NCBI GenBank assembly: GCA_018894105.1
Contig: CM032126.1
Location: 29,858,391-29,922,390, forward strand
DNA: 64,000 nt
Origin: Jacaranda mimosifolia
Lineage: Eukaryota; Streptophyta; Magnoliopsida; Lamiales; Bignoniaceae
Reading direction: 5' to 3'
Shown here piece by piece: positions 11,635-23,299 of this stretch (positions are counted from its first letter, which is position 1; every line of letters begins with the position of its first letter). Under the pieces are notes generated by a model. That model made no database searches. It was not told the DNA's origin and was given only the letters and a program-made list of their open reading frames with translations. Both the position numbers and the translations under genes were made by a program.

Positions 11635-12553
11635 TGTTGTAATTGGCACCCATTTATTCGATATTTGGGGCTAATTACATGTTAAAAGAGATGATTTATT
11701 TCTTTGGATTAGTGCCAATTACTGGTTGAAATCCATAAATGTTTGAAGTGTAAAGAGGGATTTAATAAGCATGGATTCTATAAATGGGAGTTGTCTCTCA
11801 TTGGAATCAAGATAAGGATGTGGGGACTTGTGGGAATTCAAACAACTTTGTCTAGTTTTGTCCCACATAGGAAAGTTAAGGAAAACATGGCATTCTACAC
11901 TAATATATATATTAACCAAACTTGTCCCACATAGAAAGTTAATGAAAGTTTGGTAAACTTCACTCCTATATATATTGTTGTAACTCTCTTGTCCCACATC
12001 GGAAAACCTTCAAAGGTGATCCCCTCCTGACACTTATAAATTAGTCTGCTGAGTGTAGACTAAAAGATATATAACATATTCTCTTTTATCCCTCTCATAT
12101 ACTTCTATAATAGTGTTGTTTATCATTTTCTGGCGACTGAGTGGTGATCGAGGTGAAGTTCTTTTGGAGTGCACCAAAGGGCTTCTGAGACTGTCTCATC
12201 CTGGAGGAAGTTTCGCTGCACCCTGTGCACTGGGAGGGGCGATAATTTCTTCAAGGCAAATCAAATTCTGGTGATTCAGTCTGAGTTCTGTTACGATACA
12301 GAACTTTGAGATAAGTACTCAATTTAGATATACTGATCTTTGTATTTCTGTTCTTATATTCCAAATTGGTATGTTTGCTTTGGTTTATGCTTATGTTAAA
12401 CTAAATTGCAACTGAATAATTTTGGAATATATATATTGCTGTTTGCTATTTTCTGAAATATTTATTATATTGTTTTTTCAAACACTGCCCCGTGATTATA
12501 AACTGTTTTATAATTACTTTGTAAACTGTTGTTTATAATCTGCACGTCCAACA
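11635..12553 (+). repeat. Copia 5' LTR
   Basis: TG...CA-bounded repeat almost identical to 17191-18110. It contains two similar TTGTCCCACAT motifs (about 11866 and 11926) plus a third near 11990, and a plausible TATA segment (ACTTATAAATTAG at about 12032-12044), followed by a T-rich leader. The likely promoter and polyadenylation signals of the element lie here. Confidence 0.95.
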
Positions 12554-12605
12554 ATCTTGAAGAAATTAGTCTTTTTTAGTGTTTGTTTAAACTGCTTATT
12601 TGAAA
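12554..12605 (+). promoter_or_regulatory. Copia leader; expected tRNA-Met primer site not seen
   Basis: The bases directly after the 5' LTR read ATCTTGAAGAAATTAG. Plant copia elements usually place TGGTATCAGAGC (complement of initiator tRNA-Met) here, but no such match is present in this 52-bp leader. Another tRNA or an internal tRNA segment may have primed, or the site has been lost. Confidence 0.5.
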
Positions 12606-14984
12606 ATTGCTTCTTCATCTGCAAGTGGTTTTGGTGTTGGTTCATTGTTGTCCTCAAGAGTGGACCTTTCTGGCTTGCCAGAAAAGTTTGGGGGCCAATT
12701 TTTCAAATGTTGGCAACAACGAATGAAAATTTGGTTCACAATGAAAGGTCTTCTTTCGGTGATTCAGGTGACTAGACATGAACCTACTGATACTGACCCT
12801 AAAACAGCTGAAATAGCTGAGTGGACTGAGAAAGATCAGTTAGGTCGAGGGATAATTTTGTCGTCGCTGTCAAATGTTCTCTTCAATGTATACTGCTCGG
12901 ACTCATACACTGCTAAATCACTGTGGGATGAGTTGGACCGAAAATATAATACTGAAGAGCAAGGGCTTGAGAAGTATTCTATTTCAAGGTTCATGAAGTA
13001 TCAGATGGTTGAGGGAAAGTCTGTAACTGAACAAACACATGAACTGATCAATCTTGAGCATGCTCTTGCTGATGCTGAGATGAAACTTCCTGAGAAATTT
13101 CTGGTCATGTCCATAGTGGATAAATTTCCAAAGTCTTGGGAAAACTTTGGAATGACACTCAAGCATCAGAAAGGAAAGTTGTCCCTAGATGATCTAATGA
13201 TTGCTATAAGCATTGAGGAAGAACACCAGAATCAAACTTATGAAGTTCCGGTTGAGCACCTACCTAAGGCAAATGTGGTTACTGAAGGGAAGAAAAAGTT
13301 CAATAGAATGAACCAAATGAACTCGAATTTTAAAACCATAAATAAAGGCAAAACCAAGTCCAACAAGAAACCAAAAGCAAACAAACCATGCTGGAATTGT
13401 GGACAGGTAGGCCATTGGGCTAAGGAGTGCCCCTCCAAGAAAGCCAAGGCTAAACTTGAGTCTACTGGGCCAGCTCTGGTCAACATGGTTGTGGGGGAAC
13501 CTAGTGAAGCTAGGGCTCCAGAAACGAATGTTGATGGGTATGTTTCTTTGAAACCTGAACTCCTCTCTATTTATGAACCTTTCGATTGGTTAATTGACAC
13601 TGGAGCAGATGTGCACGTTTGTGCTGATAAATTGCTATTTGTGTCTTACCAGCCAATCGATGGAAAATCCGTAACGATGGGGAACTCAAGTGCCGCCAAA
13701 GTGCTTGGGATAGGACGCGTGGACCTGAAGTTTCCTTCGGGGCGCATACTATCTCTGCTAAGGGTGCACCATGTTCCAACGATTCGTAGGAATATAATAA
13801 GTGGTTCTGTAATAGTTAGGGAAGGCTATGAACTTACTTTTAAGTACGATAAAGTTGTAATCTTGCATTATGGTTCTTTTGTTGGAAAGGGTTATTTGTC
13901 TGATGGATTATTCAAAGTGCGAGTTGAAAATGTTGGTTCAAGCATGTGTAATACTGCGTATTCTGATCTTTCTTTTGTGAATACAGTTGAATGTTCCACT
14001 GTTTGGCATTGTCGTTTAGGCCATTTAAATTTTGGTTCTGTTAAACGCATGATGAACTTAAATTTGATACCTAAACATGATATTGAAAGTAATCACAAGT
14101 GTCAAATATGTGCTGAGGCCAAACAAGTAAGAAAACCTTATCAATCGATTGAAAGGAATTCTGAAATACTTGAGCTTGTGCATACAGATATTTGTGAGTT
14201 CAATGGAATCTTAACTAAAGATCAGAAAAGATACTTCATTACCTTTATAGATGATTGCAGTAGGTATTGTTATGTTTATCTGTTAAAACATAAAGATGAA
14301 GCACTTGCAAAGTTTATCATTTTCAAAAATGAAGCTGAAAATCAAACTGGTAAGAAACTTAAAAGGTTAAGATCAGATAGAGGAGGAGAGTACGAGTCTA
14401 AACCTTTCGATGAATATTGCCAAAACTTTGGCATTATTCATGAAGAGACTCCTCCATACTCTCCCTCATCTAATGGGATAGCAGAACGAAAGAATAGAAC
14501 CTTTAAAGACATGATCAACAGTCTGCTTTTGAATTCAGGACTGCCTAAATATATGTGGGGAGAGGCTTTGAATACGGCTTGCCATATTCTGAATAGAGTC
14601 CCTCTCAAACATAAAGAAAGCACTCCGTTTGAAGTCTGGAAAGGCAGAAAACCTAGCTTAAAGTATTTTCGAGTGTGGGGCTGTCTTGCAAAAGTTCTAG
14701 TCCCAGAACACAAGAGGAAAAAGCTTGGTCCTAAAACTGTTGATGCGGTCTTCTTGGGTTATGTGGAAACAAGCTATGCATTGAGATTTTTGGTAATTAA
14801 ATCTGAAATCCTAGGCATAGAGGTTAACACAATAGTAGAATTTCGTGACGCTACATTTTTTGAGGATGTGTTTCCAATGAAAACTGGAATACCTCATGAT
14901 GTTTCTTTAGATTCAGCTCTTACATCAACATCTATTCCTGATCATGTGGAAAAGATGTCTAATGTGGGGGGGTTTTCCAAGTAG
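12606..14984 (+). pseudogene. Copia gag-protease-integrase reading frame
   Basis: Open from 12591 to a stop at 14984 (about 795 codons). The Gag domain (UBN2-like, about residues 20-210) packages the RNA. A CCHC knuckle CWNCGQVGHWAKEC lies at about 13389-13430. The aspartic protease motif WLIDTGADVHVC lies near 13587-13622. A GAG-pre-integrase zinc-binding segment (WHCRLGHLNF...CQICAEAKQ) lies at about 14004-14125. The integrase core has the DDE residues in HTDICEF (about 14186), RSDRGGEY (about 14373) and NGIAERKNRT (about 14475-14500). No ATG begins the frame: at 12606 ATT precedes GCTTCTTCATCTGC, where an ATG would be expected by analogy with copia Gag starts. The frame is lost at a G7 run (14966-14972). 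Confidence 0.93.
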
Positions 14985-16641
14985 CTCTGGTTCAGCCTTT
15001 GCTGAAGCTGAAGAACCAGATAAACCTAGACGGAGTAAGAGAGCTAGAGTCGTCAAGGATTTTGGAAGTGATTTCATCACTTACAATATCGAGGATGATC
15101 CTGTAACCTTCAAGGATGCTATGGCCTCACCTGAAGCTAAGCATTGGCAGGTAGCTATCAAAAGTGAGATGGATTCCATTGTCTCTAATGGGACATGGGA
15201 ATTAGTCGATCTACCTCCGGGGTGTACTACGATTGGATGCAAATGGATCTTTAAAAAGAAACTTAAATCTGATGGAACCATTGATAAGTTTAAGGCTAGA
15301 TTAGTTGCCAAAGGCTTTAGACAAAAAGAGGGAATAGACTTCTTTGATACCTATTCCCCAGTTGCTCGATTGACTACAATCCGGGTGCTTATAGCACTGG
15401 CTTCTATATATAGTTACCCGATTCACCAGATGGATGTGAACACAGCCTTTCTGTATGGTGATCTCGAGGAAGAGATTTATATGGATCAGCCTGAGGGATT
15501 TGTAGCTCCCGGTAACGAGCAAAAGGTCTGTAAGCTTGTTAAATCCCTTTATGGATTGAAACAAGCGCCTAAGCAGTGGCATGAGAAATTTGATAAAACT
15601 ATTTTATCATTTGGTTTCAGCATAAATGATAATGATAAGTGCATTTACTATAAGGTTAAAGGTGATGATTGTATTGTACTATGTTTATATGTGGATGACA
15701 TTTTATTAATTGGTTCTACCATTGAGATTATCAATGAGACAAAGTCATACTTGAAAAGTAAGTTTGAAATGCAAGATATGGGTGAAGCTAATGTGATTCT
15801 TGGACTCAAGTTGATTCGGTCAACTGAAGGTATAGCTATTTCTCAATCTCACTATGTTGAAAAGATTATTGAGAAATTTGGTTATAAAGAATGTAGAATC
15901 ACAAAGACACCATATGATCCTTCTGTGACTCTTTTCAAGAATGAAAGTGGTATTCCCGTATCTCAATTGAGGTATTCTCAAATTATTGGGAGCTTGCAAT
16001 ATCTTGCAAATGGCTCGAGACCAGATATCTCATTTGCAGTTTCAAAGCTGGCGAGGTATACAAGTTGTCCCAATAGAACCCATTGGGAGGCTTTGGATAG
16101 GGTACTTCGGTATCTTAAGGGCACAACATCATTTACTCTGCATTATGGCAGATTCCCTGCAGTACTTGAGGGATATAGTGATGCTAGCTGAATAGCCAAA
16201 AACTCCGGTAGTAATGGGTGTACAGGGTATGTATTTACCTTGGGTGGAGGCGCTGTCTCCTGGAAGTCTACTAAACAGACTTTGATAACTCGGTCTACAT
16301 TTGAGGCAAAGTTATGTGCTTTGGACACAACTGGAACAGAGGCTGAGTGGCTACATGGGCTGATGGTCCAATTACCCATGGTAAGTAAGCCTTTGTTTGC
16401 AATTGCAGTGCATTGTGATAGTCAAACCACAATTGCAAAGATTAGAAGTTCAAAGTATAATCAAAAGACCAAGAGACACATCCAAGTTAGACTAAAGTCT
16501 ATAAGGGAGCTTGTGTCTGATAGGATTGTGGCCATTGATTTTGTTGGATCCAAAGACAACATGGCCGATCCTTTGACGAAAGGACTTGAATTGTCCTTAT
16601 TCCAAAAATTCAGGCTGGGGATGGGACTGAAAACCCATTAG
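14973..16641 (+). pseudogene. Copia reverse transcriptase and RNase H reading frame
   Basis: This is the continuation of pol in the +1 frame after the G7 run. The RT domain (about 15105-15840) includes CKWIFKKK, KARLVAKGF, QMDVNTAFLYGDL and the catalytic LYVDDILL near 15685-15710. RNase H follows, with YSDAS at about 16174, the conserved RSTFEAK near 16290, HCDSQT near 16415 and MADPLTKGL near 16561. A TGA at 16189-16191 replaces the tryptophan codon normally found after YSDAS, cutting off RNase H. The final stop is at 16639-16641. The enzyme would copy element RNA to DNA in cytoplasmic particles; this copy cannot. Confidence 0.94.
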
Positions 16642-17190
16642 TGATGCACCTGCAGTAGCAACCCAACCTACCAAGTGGAGATCCCACAAGGAGGTTCAAT
16701 GTGGTATAAACAAGCTGTTGAGTGTGTCAAAGTGCACCTAAACTTGATTGATACCCTAGTATCTGAGTCTGTCCCCTGGTATACCTGGAAGGTGCTGTTA
16801 ACTGCAAGTAAAGTAAGAGTGTTAACTCTGAATGGGATCAAGTCATACTGACGAGATGCAAGCAGTGTATCCCTGGAGATGCCCAACTAAGTGAATGTAG
16901 TCGTTTGGCCGCGACTAGAGGAAAAGGGTTATTCCTTGAAAACATTCATGACACAGGATCGGGACACATGGCCGTAACGTGTCAAACCTAAAGATCACTG
17001 CATAGCCATGTAGCTTGTTGTTACCAATGGACGCCAACACATCCAAGGGCCAAATTCAAGGCATAGATCCATTTGTCCCTGTGGTGGCATAAGTTGAATA
17101 ACTTAGGTAGTGGTTCAAACCGGAAGGTACCATTACTGAAAGCAAGTTACGACAATCTTGATAGTCCAACACTATGAATTTGTGGGGGAT
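16642..17190 (+). other. Copia 3' untranslated region and polypurine tract
   Basis: About 540 bp between the end of pol and the 3' LTR with no ORF of note. It ends in the purine-rich TGTGGGGGAT (17181-17190) abutting the LTR, the expected plus-strand primer. Confidence 0.75.
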
Positions 17191-18110
17191 TGTTGTAATT
17201 GGCACCCATTTATTCGATATTTGGGGCTAATTACATGTTAAAAGAGATGTTTTATTTCTTTGGATTAGTGCTAATTACTGGTTGAAATCCATAGATGTTT
17301 GAAGTGTAAAGAGGGGTTTAATAAGCATGGATTCTATAAATGGGAGTTGTCTCTAATTGGAATCAAGATAAGGATGTGGGGACTTGTGGGAATTCAAACA
17401 ACTTTGTCTAGTTTTGTCCCACATAGGAAAGTTAAGGAAAACATGGCATTCTACACTAATATATATATTAACCAAACTTGTCCCACATAGAAAGTTAATG
17501 AAAAGTTTGGTAGACTTCACTCCTATATATATTGTTGTAACTCTCTTGTCCCACATCGAAAAACCTTCAAAGGTGATCCCCTCCTGACACTTATAAATTA
17601 GTCTGCTGAGTGTAGACTAAAAGATATATAACATATTCTCTTTTATCCCTCTCATATACTTCTATAATAGTGTTGTTTATCATTTTCTGGCGACTGAGTG
17701 GTGATCGAGGTGAAGTTCTTTTGGAGTGCACCAAAGGGCTTCTGAGACTGTCTCATCCTGGAGGAAGTTTCGCTGCACCCTGTGCACTGGTAGGGGCGAT
17801 AATTTCTTCAAGGCAAATCAGATTCTGGTGATTCAGTCTGAGTTCTGTTACGATACAGAACTTTGAGATAAGTTCTCAATTTAGATATACTGATCTTTGT
17901 ATTTCTGTTCTTATATTCCAAATTGGTATGTTTGCTTTGGTTTATGCTTATGTTAAACTAAATTACAACTGAATAATTTTGGAATATATATATTGCTGTT
18001 TGCTATTTTCTGAAATATTTATTATATTGTTTTTTCAAACACTGCCCCGTGATTATAAACTGTTTTATAATTACTTTGTAAACTGTTGTTTATAATCTGC
18101 ACGTCCAACA
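17191..18110 (+). repeat. Copia 3' LTR
   Basis: 920-bp partner of the 5' LTR. The length difference is one extra A in GAAAAGTTTGG near 17500. It is followed by the target duplication GAAAG at 18111-18115. Confidence 0.95.
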
Positions 18111-18115
18111 GAAAG

Positions 18116-19240
18116 TGTCTCGGAAATGGTGCAGTGGTATGGAGGGAGATGAAAAGTGAATTCTACAATTATTATTTATTATTCAAATTTCAAAATTCGT
18201 ATTGCCCATGCTTGTCTTTGGTTGTGGATGAATACCATAACTAGTTTGTTGTTTATTATATTATTTCAGATTTCTACAATTGTAATTTATATATATATAT
18301 ATACATATAGAGATTCAAACTATGAATATTATATTATGTATAATAATATATTATTAATTGAGAATGAGCATAACAATTTATTTATTTTATATTTTAATTG
18401 CAGCTTCATATCCTCTCACTAATTTCTATTTTAAATGAATTTTGAGTTTATAATTACTTTATGAAGTTATATAATATTAGCTTTGTGTTACTAGTGTTAT
18501 TCCTTTTTTCACTTAATTATTTGATAAATAAACTCTGAGTCAATTAAAAGGTTTCTATTAATTTATATACTAATATTGATTTGAACTTGTATTTTGTTTC
18601 CATATTGTTCGTAATAGCCACCTATACTTTTAATTCTAGAACTTCTTTCCCCAGTTAAAAAATTATAATAATGACATAAATATCTTTTTAATTTAATGAT
18701 ACAAGTTTGTCCAGAAAAGCTTAAAATTGATCCCAAAACAGTATTTGATGACTAAGTTATTGTAAAACTATCACTAATTATTCATATTCAATAACTTTTT
18801 TTTGTTGTTGTATTTACACAAATACAATCACGTTATTTGTAGTTGTAGTAATACAATATTTAATAATTTATAATAAAAAAATTAATGAAAAATATTTAAT
18901 AATGTGACCAAACTAATTATTTCTATTTATTAATTAAGTAATAATTTTGTAGACAAGTTCAAAAGCATAATTAAAATTCATGACAATTATATTATCTCTT
19001 GAAACCGTGACTTACTTAAAAGTTTTTATAACTTATTTGTTGCCTATGAAAGAGATAAACAAATATTTATGTAAAATAGTGGGGAACATAATCATTTTAG
19101 TTCTTGAACTATAAACTGTGAACTTTATTTATATATTTTTAAATATAATAATTTTACATTTTAAGCAATATAATAATGGAGAATTGATTTTCAATAATTT
19201 GAAATAAATTCTTTTATATAAGACATATATAGTTGACACT
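18116..19240. other. AT-rich intergenic DNA
   Basis: It begins with GC-richer sequence that continues the pre-insertion site of the copia element, then is very AT-rich with a short (TA)n tract at about 18288-18302. No gene or repeat is recognised. Confidence 0.4.
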
Positions 19241-19351
19241 AGGGGTGTTTACCCAATGAAACCTGACTGCCTGATCCAAGCTGAACCAATCGAATTGGTT
19301 CGGTTTGGATCGTCGAGTTCATCGGATCGGATTGATCCGATTGGCACCCCT
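19241..19351. mobile_element. Short MITE-like element, about 111 bp
   Basis: The ends AGGGGTGTTTACCC and (reverse complement of the right end) AGGGGTGCCAATCGG share the first eight bases. TTGACA occurs just outside both ends (19233-19238 and 19353-19358), a likely target duplication. The interior repeats GGTTCGGTTTGGATCG/ATCGGATCGG, giving a self-complementary, GC-richer island in AT-rich DNA. The superfamily is uncertain. Confidence 0.55.
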
Positions 19352-19532
19352 ACTTGACATTTTCAAAAGTTTGATAAAAGACCACTAATATGTGAAATAA
19401 TTCTAATTTTTATATTTTATATGATGTTTAATTACCCTTTGTAATATTTTTGCTTATAATAATTCATAAAAAAAATTTCCACATGGATTCATGATGTAAG
19501 ATCATAAGAATTTGATTGAAAGCAAGTAGGAG

Positions 19533-19787
19533 ATGTCTATGGTGAGGTATGTTCGTATTTACCTCATATGAAGTACCATTAAATGAATGACATGTGTTAT
19601 TTTACAATAGGTTATTGTTAATTGTACAACGAGTTGCAAGTTTACATTTTAAAGTTGGGGATGTCTATGGTGAGGTAAAGTTGTACTTCATTTATATGAG
19701 ATATCTTCAAATTAAATAACACATGTCTTTTACAACAAATTGTTGTTAATTTTACAAGTCATTATTTTGCATTTTAAATTCTTAATA
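19533..19787 (+). repeat. Imperfect tandem duplication, about 128-bp period
   Basis: ATGTCTATGGTGAGGTA at 19533 recurs at 19661. Both copies then share an ACATGT element, a TGTTAATT(G/T)TACAA segment and the ending GCATTTTAAA or ACATTTTAAA. The units are diverged, so the event is old. No coding content. Confidence 0.7.
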
Positions 19788-20218
19788 CATTTAATTCTTG
19801 ATAAATATGTTCCCAAAAAAAATTAAAATAAAAATCTATTATCTTAAATAATATAACTTTAAAAATTTTGAGTTATGTACTCTAAATTGTTAAATAATAA
19901 ATATGTCCAAGATAATATGAATAAATTCAATTGATTTATTTATTAACTAAGATATAAAATTTAAAAAAATAAAAAAAATCTTAAAATATCGTTCTACAAT
20001 ATAATTTTAACAATTTTAACTTATATACTCAATAATATTAAATAGATATATTTAAAATAATTTAACTAAATTTAGTAAATAAGCAAAAAAGAATTAAGTT
20101 TATTATTTCAGATAATATAATTTTAAGTTACATACTTAATAATATTAAGAAATAAATATATTTAACTTAATTAAATTTATTTTTCATCAAAAAAGTCATT
20201 ACAAAAAAAAAAAAAAAA
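19788..20218. other. AT-rich intergenic DNA ending in a poly-A run
   Basis: No gene seen. It ends in a run of about 16 A near 20202-20218, immediately before a GC-rich block; the run could be the tail of an old retroposon. Confidence 0.35.
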
Positions 20219-20345
20219 CCAACCTTCTTTCCTCCAAACTGCAACCACCCGCCACTATCCCACGCGCCAGCCCGCACTCACTTGGCTAAACAACACCACC
20301 ACCCCCACTCAAACATCTCTCCCCCCACAACCCAAGGCCGTGGCC
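20219..20345. other. GC/C-rich island in AT-rich surroundings
   Basis: A block rich in CCACC/CCC (ACCACCCGCCACTATCCCAC, then AACACCACCACCCCCACTC) of about 125 bp sits directly after a poly-A run. Its composition is unlike anything within several kilobases on either side. It may be a fragment of a gene leader or retroposed sequence; no protein similarity could be recognised. Confidence 0.4.
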
Positions 20346-21283
20346 GCAGGATTTGGGAATTATGGGAGTTAGGGTGGGGTGTTATATTTATAAATATATA
20401 CCTATGTATATATAATGTATGTATTTATACATATAATATATAATATAAATACATATATATATATGCATATTTATATATAAACATATATAAATACGTTGAA
20501 TATAATTTTAACAAAGAACAATTTTATCATTTATTATTTAATTTATTTAATAATTTTTATCTGTAAAATTTAATTGATATGAAAATAAACTCTCTAAATA
20601 ATATTAAAATATAAATATGGATTCCCGTTAGCCAATACATTAATACAAAGTATTATAATACTATACCTAGAATTTTGAATTGATTTGAAGAATTTAAATT
20701 GAGAATAAATTCTGGTATATTTCCTAAAATAACTTGCTAACATAATTTTTTAATTATATTAATAAATATCATGTGTATATATTTGACATTTCTATTGAAA
20801 ATTCAACCAATTTATCATTAATTTAAAAATAAAAATACATAGAAAGATATTGAAATATAATACATATTGAAATTAAAATATAATATATAGAAGTATAATA
20901 AATAAAATATGCCAATCATATATTTTATGTGTTTAATAATGAAAAGGCATTTAAAGAAAAACCCAATTTAATAGCCCCAAAATATATATGGAGCCATTTA
21001 GTGGGTGAAGTTCAAAATAAATAAAATTTTATTATTGGTAGCAACTATTTTATTATAATGCACCCGCAACATATAAGCAAAATCTACCATCAATTGCTTG
21101 TACAGGTAGCAGGTTAAATGTATTTTATTATGTTGTCAATTAGTCATCAAAAAGAAAGATTATGATTTCACATTTTAAATCCAACGATTCAAATTAAGTA
21201 CATTCATACATCCCTTACACGAAGTATATACAATTATGATTGTACCATAGACTACTCCAAGCAAGTATCCATTTACTTTTTTG
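20346..21283. other. Very AT-rich intergenic DNA with TA-rich low complexity
   Basis: Bases 20390-20500 are dominated by TATATA/ATACAT low-complexity sequence. No gene is seen. Confidence 0.4.
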
Positions 21284-22270
21284 GAAATTTTATATTCTAA
21301 TTGTAAAAGAAACTTATATATGTGAGGGTAATAGTTTAGTTTGAATTGAATATTAAAAATTTACTAAATGTGTTATTCATGTACACAGTATATTTGAGAT
21401 GATAATTTAAAAAACAATAAAATAGCTACATATACAAATAAATATGAATAAATTTGATTTATTAGAGTTATATAGAATATAAAGAGATAGTTTAGCTGGT
21501 AAAATTTGTATTTTAAGACTACTTAGTGCAATATAGATTTTTTTCTCATTAATATATCAAAAAATATCAAAAATTATATTTTTATCTAACTAGATAAGTT
21601 TGTCATGTAAAAATATTTTATTTGCATCATATTAAGTAGTGTTTTAATTCAAAGTTTTATCTTCTAAATTTAATTTAGCGAAAGATCACTAGATAAATAT
21701 TTGATTTATTTTATATAGAAAAAGTTAATGATTGGATATTTTTAAATAATAGAGTATATGGAACAGGTATTGAATAATTGATTTACTTATTTAGTTTTAA
21801 TTAATAACTTTATTATTGACTCATATTAAAGAAAAATTGTCCACTGATTAGCTAATGTTAATCGTAATGGTACATCTTAAATAATGAAAATAAATTATAG
21901 TTAAGGAACTTATATAGTTTCGTAATTTTTATATTGTACTTATAAAAGGAACTTATATATGTGAGGTTAATATTTTATTTTGAATTGAATATTACAAATT
22001 TACTTATTATTGTATTCAATATATGTGAGATGGTAATTTAAAAATAGAATATGAAGAGATAGTTTACCTTATAAAAAATGTATGTTACAAACTACTTAGT
22101 GCAATATAGATTCCTATTTTATTAAATAATTCAAAGAAAATCTTAATAATCATACGTTTATATTACTAGATAAGTTTATAATCAAAAAAGATTTTACAAG
22201 CATCATATTGAGTACTGGTATCACAAAATTCTAACTTATAAATCTAATTTCTCACGATAAATCAGTGACC
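21284..22270 (+). repeat. Old direct duplication (units about 21284-21690 and 21923-22270)
   Basis: The two stretches share, in order, AACTTATATATGTGAGG, GAATTGAATATTA, a GAGAT(A/G)..TAATTTAAAAA segment, AGAGATAGTTTA, ACTACTTAGTGCAATATAGAT, ACTAGATAAGTTT and GCATCATATT(A/G)AGTA. Their offset is about 638 bp. The divergence and indels indicate an old duplication, possibly decayed terminal repeats of an element. The intervening 21691-21922 holds nothing recognised. Confidence 0.7.
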
Positions 22271-22284
22271 AAATAGTAAGTGCT

Positions 22285-22438
22285 AATACAAAAATTGTCA
22301 CTAATTATATACACTAGGTGGCAAAAATTATCATTAGTGACAAAGTAGAAACTATTGTCACTCAATGCATATTATTAGTGACAACTTTTACTTTGTTACT
22401 TATTATTTTGTCATTGAAATTATATTTTTTTGTTGTGT
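22285..22438. mobile_element. CACTA-like terminal fragment
   Basis: The segment repeats GTGACAA/TTGTCACT and ATTAGTGACA on both strands. It ends in TTTTTTTGTTGTGTC; in reverse complement the end reads CACAACAAAAAAATAT, reminiscent of CACTA termini with subterminal arrays. No partner end was located. Confidence 0.35.
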
Positions 22439-23299
22439 CTTTTTATTTCATTTAATTATATTTTATAAAATTATTTTCAATACTATTTTCAAATGTTTTT
22501 CTATGTTCATATAGGGATTTATCTTTCATATTGAATTTTTATTTTACTATTGATTTACTTGCAGCTCTCTCGATTCATCTAGATTTAAAAAATTATATAT
22601 ACTCCATATTTGAATAATGCACCTCGAATAATTTTTGCATTTTTTCTGTTTTCTTGTTGGTAAGAGAATGCACATTGATTTGTTCTTGCCTTCTTGGATG
22701 TCTCCGTTAAAGTGGCTTTCAAGCCTTTCTCCATAAAAAGGCTCCCTTAAAAAAGGAGCCTAACTTAATATTTAAATATAAATTATTCAATCAATATTAT
22801 GTAAAAAAAAAACTTATCACATATAAGGTAATAAGCATAAAAAAATTGCAAGATAAAATTAAATGTTAATAAAAAAATCTTGTTATTTTTAAGATTTTTG
22901 ATAAAATCTTAAATTTAACTAAATATTATGTGCAATACAGTCTTTGTTTTTATTGCACCGTAGGCCACGTTTGCATAAATTAAGTAGCATAGTCTATTTT
23001 TAAAATATAAGACCTCATAAAATAATTCATTACAAATGTTTGTGAAATAAAAAATTAAAATAAGGCACTAAAAAGAGATGTGAGAACAATTGGATTAGTA
23101 AGGCACTAAAAATATTGAAATTTGTAGAGTGAATTTAAATTACAGGGAACCAAATGTTATTGTGGCAACATAGGAAATTTAGTGCCAATATTTGGTTGGC
23201 AAATTTCGAATGAAAAAAAAATACATGAAAATTACAATGCACACTGCTATTACAGTAAAGAAATGAATCCATGATGACTTCTTCTTCTCAAGCACATGG
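22439..23299. other. AT-rich intergenic DNA
   Basis: No gene is recognised. A small inverted repeat AGGCTCC...GGAGCCT lies at about 22739-22761. Confidence 0.35.

Larger units (their letters stand above)
11635..18110 (+). mobile_element. Full-length Ty1/copia LTR retrotransposon
   Basis: Two long terminal repeats (919 and 920 bp) begin TGTTGTAATTGGC and end CACGTCCAACA. The 5-bp direct repeat GAAAG flanks the whole unit (11630-11634 and 18111-18115), proving an intact insertion. The internal region codes in copia order: gag, protease, integrase, reverse transcriptase, RNase H. By eye the LTRs differ at about 11 substitutions plus one single-base indel. The coding region has a lost start, a frame shift and a stop, so it is non-autonomous now. 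The lineage may be Tork-like, but that needs a domain tree. Confidence 0.96.

Noticed and set aside
15301..15582. Minus-strand ORFs across the copia element (15081-15311, 15301-15582, 14438-14713)
   Set aside because: Shadows of the sense gag-pol frame.
22739..22761. Hairpin AGGCTCC...GGAGCCT as a terminator or microRNA
   Set aside because: Only seven paired bases, no flanking gene or extended stem; likely chance.
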